A DNA stretch of 64,000 nucleotides. Origin: Xanthomonas hortorum (lineage in GTDB: Bacteria; Pseudomonadota; Gammaproteobacteria; Xanthomonadales; Xanthomonadaceae). Location of the stretch: the NCBI RefSeq assembly GCF_024339125.1, contig NZ_CP101417.1, positions 2,925,001 through 2,989,000 of the forward strand, given 5' to 3'. Under the pieces are notes generated by a model. It made no database searches. It saw only the letters and a program-made list of their open reading frames with translations, and had not been told where the DNA came from. Positions 58,814 to 64,000 of this stretch are shown here, one piece after another. The translations under genes and the position numbers were made by a program. Within the stretch, counting starts at the first letter, position 1, and each line of letters starts with the position of its first letter.

Positions 58814-59814
58814 CGGTTACCGGTGACGTGACCCGCCTGTTTCGCGTCGACGAAGCTAGCCAGGTCGGGCAGGCGCGGCGTGAATCGACGGCACTCGCGC
58901 AGACGCTGGGGTTCGACGAAGCCGCCTGCGGTCGCGTTGCGCTGGTCGCCACCGAACTTGCCACCAACATGCTCAAGCATGGGCGTGGCGGCTGCTTTCA
59001 GTTGTCGGGCGTGGCTGCGCGCGAGGGCATGGGCGTGGAAATCTGCGCCATCGACGAAGGCCCGGGTTTTACACTGGAAGATGGCCTGCGCGATGGCTAT
59101 TCCACTGCCGGCACACCGGGCACCGGGCTGGGCGCGATCAAGCGCAAGGCGCAGGTGCTGGACGCGTACTCCGATGCCAAGGGCGCGATCGTGATGGTGC
59201 GGCTGTTTGCGCAACCACGCGCCGAGCTGGACCTGCCGTATGGCGCGGTGCGCGTGCCGCTGCATCACGAAGTGGTATGCGGCGACGCCTGGCAGTTGGC
59301 GATCCGCGAGCAATGGGTCACCGTGACCTTGATCGACGGCCTGGGCCACGGGCAAGGCGCGGCCGACGCCGCCGATGCCGGTACGCGCGCGCTGGTAGCG
59401 GCCAGCGGCGAGCCCGGCGAGCTCATCGCACGCCTGCATGCCGGCATGTCCGGCACCCGCGGTGGTGCGGCGGCGGTGACGCAGTTCGACAGCCGCACCG
59501 GCCAGGTGCGCTTTGCCGGCGTCGGCAATATCGTCGCTTCGCTGTGCGATGGCGATGGGGTGCGCGGCATGCCGTCGCATCCGGGCATCGTCGGGGTGCA
59601 GTTTCGCAAGGCGCAGCCGTTCGATTTTCCGAATGCGACCGGCAAGCTGCTGGTCATGCACAGCGACGGCCTGCAAACGCGCTGGAATCTGCGCGATCAC
59701 CCGGCGCTATTGTCACGCCACCCGCGTATTGTTGCGGCGGTGCTGTTGCGCGATTACGCGCGCGGCCGCGACGATGCCTGCGTGTTCGTCATGCGTTTGG
59801 GAGCCCTGCAATGA
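58804..59814 (+). CDS. SpoIIE-type phosphatase with N-terminal kinase-like domain
   Basis: The 336-residue protein joins an RsbW/RsbT-like GHKL domain (residues 1-135; VALVATELATNMLKHGRGG and IDEGPGFTLEDGLRDGYST) to a SpoIIE/PP2C phosphatase domain (about 150-335). The latter has VTLIDGLGHGQGAADAADAG carrying the metal-binding Asp and LVMHSDGLQTRWNL. It resembles RsbX-type phosphatases that reset the stressosome, but the fused kinase-like domain is an addition. It overlaps its neighbours on both sides. Confidence 0.88.
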   Translation: MEVTVTGDVTRLFRVDEASQVGQARRESTALAQTLGFDEAACGRVALVATELATNMLKHGRGGCFQLSGVAAREGMGVEICAIDEGPGFTLEDGLRDGYSTAGTPGTGLGAIKRKAQVLDAYSDAKGAIVMVRLFAQPRAELDLPYGAVRVPLHHEVVCGDAWQLAIREQWVTVTLIDGLGHGQGAADAADAGTRALVAASGEPGELIARLHAGMSGTRGGAAAVTQFDSRTGQVRFAGVGNIVASLCDGDGVRGMPSHPGIVGVQFRKAQPFDFPNATGKLLVMHSDGLQTRWNLRDHPALLSRHPRIVAAVLLRDYARGRDDACVFVMRLGALQ

Positions 59815-60686
59815 AGTCATCCGACGCCGCATCGGCAGCCGATCCGCTGGCCGAACTCGACGCGCTGCGGCAGCAGAACCAGGCCTTGCGCGAGGAGTTG
59901 GAAGAAACCAACCAGGGCGTGCTGGCGCTGTATGCCGAGCTCGATCAGCAGGCCGAACAGTTACGTGATGTGTCCGAGCTCAAGAGCCGCTTTCTGTCGT
60001 ACATGAGCCATGAGTTCCGCACGCCGCTCAGTTCGATCCTGAGCATCACCCGCCTGCTGGAAGACGGCATGGACGGGCCGCTCAACGCCGAGCAATCCAA
60101 ACAGGTGCGCTTTGTCAGTGCCTCGGCGCGCGAGCTCACCGAGATGGTCGACGACCTGCTGGATCTGGCCAAGATCGAAGCCGGCCGCATCGCCATATCG
60201 CCGGGCTGGTTCGACCTGATGGATCTGTTCTCGGCGTTGCGCGGCATGTTCCGCCCGCTCACCGATGCCGGCAGCACCACGTTGATCTTCGAAGATCCGC
60301 CGGCGCTGCCGATGCTCTATACCGACGACAAGAAGCTGGCGCAGATCCTGCGCAACTTCATCTCCAACGCGCTCAAGTTCACCCCGCACGGCCACGTGCG
60401 CGTGTTCGCGCAGCTGGAAGGCGACACCCATGTGCGCTTCGGTGTGCAGGATACCGGCATCGGCATTCCGGCCGAGCTGCACGAGGCCTTGTTCGAGGAT
60501 TTCGTGCAGGTGGATTCGCCGCTGCAAAAACGCCTGACCGGCACCGGCCTGGGGCTGGCGATCTGCAAGCGCTTCGCCGAGCTGCTCGGTGGCAGGGTGG
60601 GGATCAATAGCGTGGTTGGCGAAGGTTCCGAATTTTTCGTGGTGCTGCCGGTGACGCTGGCGGCGGAGAACGCACTTGCCCGGTAG
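59811..60686 (+). CDS. Cytoplasmic sensor histidine kinase
   Basis: The 291-residue kinase has no membrane segment. A coiled coil (about 12-58, Leu/Glu/Gln rich) leads to the H-box LSYMSHEFRTPLSSILSITR (H67), the N-box LRNFISNALKFTPHG and G-boxes VQDTGIGIP and GTGLGLAICKRF. Lacking its own input domain, it may take its signal from the stressosome proteins encoded just before. Its ATG overlaps the upstream stop (ATGA), and the next start lies 11 bp inside its end. Confidence 0.9.
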   Translation: MKSSDAASAADPLAELDALRQQNQALREELEETNQGVLALYAELDQQAEQLRDVSELKSRFLSYMSHEFRTPLSSILSITRLLEDGMDGPLNAEQSKQVRFVSASARELTEMVDDLLDLAKIEAGRIAISPGWFDLMDLFSALRGMFRPLTDAGSTTLIFEDPPALPMLYTDDKKLAQILRNFISNALKFTPHGHVRVFAQLEGDTHVRFGVQDTGIGIPAELHEALFEDFVQVDSPLQKRLTGTGLGLAICKRFAELLGGRVGINSVVGEGSEFFVVLPVTLAAENALAR

Positions 60687-62634
60687 TCATCGGATTCTGG
60701 TGGTCGACGACAACGCGGTGACGCGTTATTCGGTGCGGCGCGTGCTCGAGCATCATCAATTCGTGGTCGAAGAGGCCGGCACCGGCACCGATGGCCTGGC
60801 CAAGCTGGCCACGCACGCGTTTGCCGCAGTGGTGCTGGACGTCAACCTGCCGGATATGAGCGGCTTCGACATCGTGCGCAGCTTGCGTGCCGCCCCGCGC
60901 ACCGCGCTGCTGCCGGTGGTGCATGTGTCGGCCGCATCGATCGCCACCGGCGACATGGCCACCGGGCTGGATGCCGGTGCCGATGCGTACCTGATCCATC
61001 CGGTCGACCCCAGCGTGCTGGTCGCCACGCTGCGCACGCTGTTGCGCGCCCGCAATGCCGAAGATGCATTGCGGATCAGCGAGGCCCGCTTCCGCGAGAT
61101 CTTCGAGCACATCAGCGCGCCGATCGCCGTGGTCGATTCCAGGCTGCACACGCACGAAGCCAATGCGGCCTTCCAGCGCCTGATCGGCAGCGCCACGCCC
61201 GGCGATGCGATCCAGGCGGCGGGGCTGGACCAGGCGACAACCGTGCATGCCCTGACCACCGCGCTGGCGCAACGCGCGCGCTGGAGCGGCACGCTGTCGA
61301 TCATCCGCGATGGCAAGCTGTGCGAAACCGAGTGGCGGGTGTCGCCGTATCGCGAGCCGGATCTGGGCTTGTTGCTGGTCGAGGACGTGACCGAACAGCG
61401 TCTGCGCGAGCGCGAACAACGCCAGGAGCTGGACACCGCCACCACCGAGCTGGCGCACCAGATCGCCGAGCGCCAGCGCACCGAAATCCAGCTGCTGCAG
61501 GCGCAGAAGATGGAAGCGCTGGGAAATCTCACCGGCGGCATCGCGCACGACTTCAACAACTTGCTGACCAGCATCATTTCCGGGCTGGACATGATCCAGC
61601 TGGCGGTGGAATCCAACCGCATCGAGCGCGTGCCGCGGCTGGCGGAAATTGCCACCGGCTCGGCGCATCGCGCTGCCGCGCTGACCCAGCGCATGCTCGC
61701 GTTTGCACGCAAGCAATCGCTGGATGCGCAGGCGTTCGACATCAATGCACGCGTGCGCTCGCTGGAAGACATGCTGCACCGTTCGATCGGCGAGAACATC
61801 GTGCTGGAACTGGATCTGGCGCAGACGCCGCTGGTCGCGGTGGCCGATGCCAACCAGCTCGAAAATGTGGTGCTCAACCTGGTGATCAATGCACGCGATG
61901 CATTGAAGGGCAAGGGCACCATCCGCATTCAAAGCGCCGCCTACACCGCGCGCAACGATCCGGAACTGGACGATGGCGATTACGTGGCGGTGAATGTGAT
62001 CGACAATGGCAGCGGGATCGAGCCGGCCATTCTCAATCAGGTGTTCGAGCCGTTTTTCACCACCAAACCCATCGGCGAGGGCACCGGCCTGGGCTTGTCC
62101 ATGACCTATGGGTTTGCGCGTCAATCCGGCGGCACCGCGCGCATCACCAGCACCGTGGGCCGTGGTACCACGGTGGCCTTGCTGTTGCCGCGCGGGCTTA
62201 CGGCAAGCGAGGTGGCGCCAGCACCGCCGCCCAGATCGCCGCGTCACCGTCACGAGCGCATCCTGCTGGTGGACGACACCGATGTGGTGCGCATGATGGT
62301 GAGCGAGGTGCTCAGCGATGCCGGCTACCACGTGACCGAAGCCGAAAATGCCAATGGCGCGCTGGAGCAATTGCGTGCCGGGGTGGAGATCGATCTGGTG
62401 GTGTCGGATGTGGGCCTGCCCGGCATGAACGGGCGCGACATGGCCGATGTTGCGCGCGCGCTGCGGCCCGGCTTGCCGATCCTGTTCATCACCGGCTACG
62501 CCGAAAACGCAGCCACGCGGCAGGAATTTCTGGCCGAAGGCATGGCCTTGCTGCCCAAGCCTTTCAGCCTCAACGATCTGCTCAACATGGTTGGGCAGAT
62601 GCTTGACAGCAGTGTGCTTGCCGCCCGCGCATAA
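60676..62634 (+). CDS. Hybrid histidine kinase: REC-PAS-HisKA-HATPase-REC
   Basis: The 652-residue protein starts with a receiver domain (D11-D12, D55 in VVLDVNLPDMSG), where the conserved Lys is replaced by His108 (AYLIHPVDP). A PAS-like domain (about 138-245), a coiled linker, an H-box MEALGNLTGGIAHDFNN (H291), an ATPase domain (VLNLVINARDALKG, IDNGSGIEP, GEGTGLGLSMTYGF) and a C-terminal receiver (about 525-645, VVSDVGLPGMNG) follow. The start is a TTG with GGAGAA 8 nt upstream. It could pass phosphate from the preceding kinase onwards and is the last gene of the operon. Confidence 0.9.
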   Translation: MPGSHRILVVDDNAVTRYSVRRVLEHHQFVVEEAGTGTDGLAKLATHAFAAVVLDVNLPDMSGFDIVRSLRAAPRTALLPVVHVSAASIATGDMATGLDAGADAYLIHPVDPSVLVATLRTLLRARNAEDALRISEARFREIFEHISAPIAVVDSRLHTHEANAAFQRLIGSATPGDAIQAAGLDQATTVHALTTALAQRARWSGTLSIIRDGKLCETEWRVSPYREPDLGLLLVEDVTEQRLREREQRQELDTATTELAHQIAERQRTEIQLLQAQKMEALGNLTGGIAHDFNNLLTSIISGLDMIQLAVESNRIERVPRLAEIATGSAHRAAALTQRMLAFARKQSLDAQAFDINARVRSLEDMLHRSIGENIVLELDLAQTPLVAVADANQLENVVLNLVINARDALKGKGTIRIQSAAYTARNDPELDDGDYVAVNVIDNGSGIEPAILNQVFEPFFTTKPIGEGTGLGLSMTYGFARQSGGTARITSTVGRGTTVALLLPRGLTASEVAPAPPPRSPRHRHERILLVDDTDVVRMMVSEVLSDAGYHVTEAENANGALEQLRAGVEIDLVVSDVGLPGMNGRDMADVARALRPGLPILFITGYAENAATRQEFLAEGMALLPKPFSLNDLLNMVGQMLDSSVLAARA

Positions 62635-62651
62635 CGCCAGTGGTGTGCTTG

Positions 62652-62728
62652 CCCGCGCTCAGCGCGGAGTGTTTATTTCCTCGCGCCTAGCGCGACTTGT
62701 TTATTTTCCCGCGCTTAGCGCGCGTGGG
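62652..62728 (+). repeat. Three tandem 28-bp hairpin units after the stressosome operon
   Basis: Units start at 62652, 62680 and 62708. Each has an arm pair around a 3-nt loop (CCGCGC-TCA-GCGCGG; TCGCGC-CTA-GCGCGA; CGCGC-TTA-GCGCG), and the first two are followed by GTTTATTT. The outer base pair changes from C-G to T-A between units 1 and 2, keeping pairing. They look like a tandem terminator array. There are no spacers, so it is not CRISPR. Confidence 0.75.
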
Positions 62729-62961
62729 CATACGGGCCAAAGGTGGCGCACAAAAAACCGCCTGCTGTCAGCACACGGCCAGTGCGGGCATGCCGTTTCG
62801 CCATGCCACACGCGTGCAATGGCATGGGTGTAGACCTAGCGGCATGTGCGCTGCGGCACGCTTGCCATAGAGCTGCAACATTGCTGACATATCGTGCGCG
62901 CGGCGCCACCTTGCGCCTTCGTCCGGCATGCCTGTGCCGACGGACGTCACCTCACTCTACT

Positions 62962-63104
62962 TAGAGCGGCTAACAAACGTAGCGAGCGGTCGTCAGGTGG
63001 GTGCAGACGGCGCGCAGGAACCGGAGTGTACGAGTGGGTACATGAGGATTCCGAGCACCGGCTGCGCCCGCCTGGCGGCCGCGCAGTAGTTTGTTAGCCG
63101 CTCT
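62962..63104. mobile_element. MITE-like element with 16-bp terminal inverted repeats
   Basis: AGAGCGGCTAACAAAC (62963-62978) and its exact reverse complement (63089-63104) bound a 143-bp non-coding segment. The interior has further pairings (GGAACCGGAGTGTAC with GTACATGAGGATTCC) and could fold into one long hairpin. TACT occurs directly on both sides (62958-62961 and 63105-63108), a likely target duplication. I believe similar sequences are frequent between Xanthomonas genes. It lies 20 bp before the TonB-receptor start, within the likely promoter. Confidence 0.75.
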
Positions 63105-63124
63105 TACTCCAAGGATCACCTCGT

Positions 63125-64000
63125 ATGTCGTTGTACTTGTCTATCTCCGCGTCCCTGACGTCCGCCGCCACGCATGCTTCTGCACGCCGTCGCGCCGCCT
63201 TGCAGCGCACGCCGCTGGCGCGCGCCTGTGCCGGCCTGTTGCTCGCTTCGATGGCCGCCGCCGCATCTGCGCAGCAAACGCCGACGACCCAGGGCGAGGG
63301 CAGCGCGACCGCGCTGGATACGGTCACCGTCACCGCCGAGCACCGCGAGCAGAACCTGCAGGAGGTGCCGGTGTCGGTGGGCGTGGTGCAGGGCGCGGCG
63401 ATGCGCGAGTTCACCGCAGGCGGCGACGACACCTTGCTGGCACTGTCCGGCCGCGTGCCGGGCTTCTATGCCGAGACCACCACCGGGCGCATCTTCCCGC
63501 GCTTCTATATCCGTGGTCTGGGCAATATCGATTTCTATCTCGGCGCTTCGCAGCCGGTGTCCATCATCCAGGACGATGTGGTGCTGGAGCACGTGGTGCT
63601 CAAATCCAACCCGGTCTACGACGTGGACCAGGTCGAAGTGCTGCGCGGCCCGCAGGGCACCCTGTTCGGCCGCAACACCACTGCCGGCATCGTCAAGTTC
63701 GACACGGTCAAGCCCGGCGATACCTATACCGGCCGCCTCGATGCCAGCTACGGCAGTTACAACACCGTGTCGCTGGATGGCGGCTTCGGTGGGCCGATCA
63801 ACGACGTGCTGTCGTTCCGCGTCTCGGCCTTGTATCAGCACCGCGACGATTGGGTGGACAACACCTTTGCCGGCACCAGCGCCGATGGCACGCGCACGCC
63901 GCGTAAGGATGCGATGGGCGGCTACAACGACCGCAATGCGCGCCTGCAGTTGCTGCTCAAGCCCAACGACGCGTTCTCGCTGCTGGGTTCGGTGCATACG
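63125..64000 (+). CDS. TonB-dependent outer-membrane receptor, N-terminal part (cut by window edge)
   Basis: The first 292 codons are present and run off the end. After a long leader (SARRRAALQRTPLARACAGL, cleavage probably after AAASA) comes a TonB-box-like TALDTVTVTAEHREQNLQEV. The plug domain has RFYIRGLGNIDFYL, the signature VDQVEVLRGPQGTLFGRNTT and the first barrel strands (GRLDASYGSYNTVSLDGGF). It would import a siderophore, sugar or other ligand; which one is not visible. The ATG at 63125 has AAGGA upstream. The MITE-like element lies directly before it. Confidence 0.92.
   Translation, partial: MSLYLSISASLTSAATHASARRRAALQRTPLARACAGLLLASMAAAASAQQTPTTQGEGSATALDTVTVTAEHREQNLQEVPVSVGVVQGAAMREFTAGGDDTLLALSGRVPGFYAETTTGRIFPRFYIRGLGNIDFYLGASQPVSIIQDDVVLEHVVLKSNPVYDVDQVEVLRGPQGTLFGRNTTAGIVKFDTVKPGDTYTGRLDASYGSYNTVSLDGGFGGPINDVLSFRVSALYQHRDDWVDNTFAGTSADGTRTPRKDAMGGYNDRNARLQLLLKPNDAFSLLGSVHT

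Noticed and set aside
62652..62728. Possible mini-CRISPR array (28-bp units)
   Set aside because: The units are directly adjacent with no spacers, are palindromic with T-rich tails, and no cas gene is present.

Overview
The window looks like a chromosomal segment of a Xanthomonas species (plant-associated Gammaproteobacteria). The strongest sign is a divergent pair of regulators with the features of HrpG (OmpR-type) and HrpX (AraC-type, exactly 476 codons), the master switches of type III secretion in this genus. High GC, the murJ-ribF-ileS-lspA-ispH order, cyoABCD and several MITE-like or short repeats in the gaps fit the same genus. The species cannot be fixed from the sequence alone. Genes cover most of the window; no prophage, insertion sequence with transposase, rRNA operon or CRISPR array was seen.

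Layout. 1-4.2 kb: end of a PAP2-type phosphatase and a GT39 membrane glycosyltransferase on the minus strand, divergent from a two-component pair resembling ColRS/VgrRS; a plausible envelope-modification island. 4.3-7.5 kb: a small HEAGH metallopeptidase-like gene and a GNAT-minC-minD-minE operon. 7.6-12.3 kb: a NarL-type two-component pair, an SRPBCC/GyrI-like fusion, a DUF423 membrane protein and an AlkA-like DNA glycosylase. 12.3-14.8 kb: a peptidoglycan carboxypeptidase and an overlapping SPFH-membrane-RHH-DUF4177 operon with a 17-bp palindrome in its promoter region. 14.9-25.4 kb: purT, a secreted EEP-family nuclease/phosphatase, bpt, an EF-hand protein, a membrane-anchored sigma factor, tesB, an enoyl-CoA hydratase, a PCuAC copper chaperone and a HotDog thioesterase.

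25.4-38.9 kb is housekeeping: uvrA divergent from rplU-rpmA, then obgE, rpsT convergent to it, murJ, ribF, ileS, lspA, ispH and a tRNA-Thr(CGT). 39.3-43.3 kb carries the cytochrome bo quinol oxidase operon. An M61 peptidase, radA and a DUF805 protein follow.

48-51 kb holds hrpG and hrpX. Directly downstream of hrpX lies a two-gene unit made of a divergent Hsp90-like ATPase and a large TPR-like protein (51.2-55.5 kb). This is the best candidate in the window for an uncharacterised system. An OYE-type flavin reductase separates it from a second compact system at 57.2-62.6 kb: a stressosome-like operon (RsbR-RsbS-RsbT-SpoIIE phosphatase) translationally coupled to a histidine kinase and a double-receiver hybrid kinase, so partner-switching and phosphorelay modules are welded together. 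The window ends with tandem hairpins, a 143-bp MITE-like element and the start of a TonB-dependent receptor.

All functional names rest on reading the protein sequences by eye; no database search was run.
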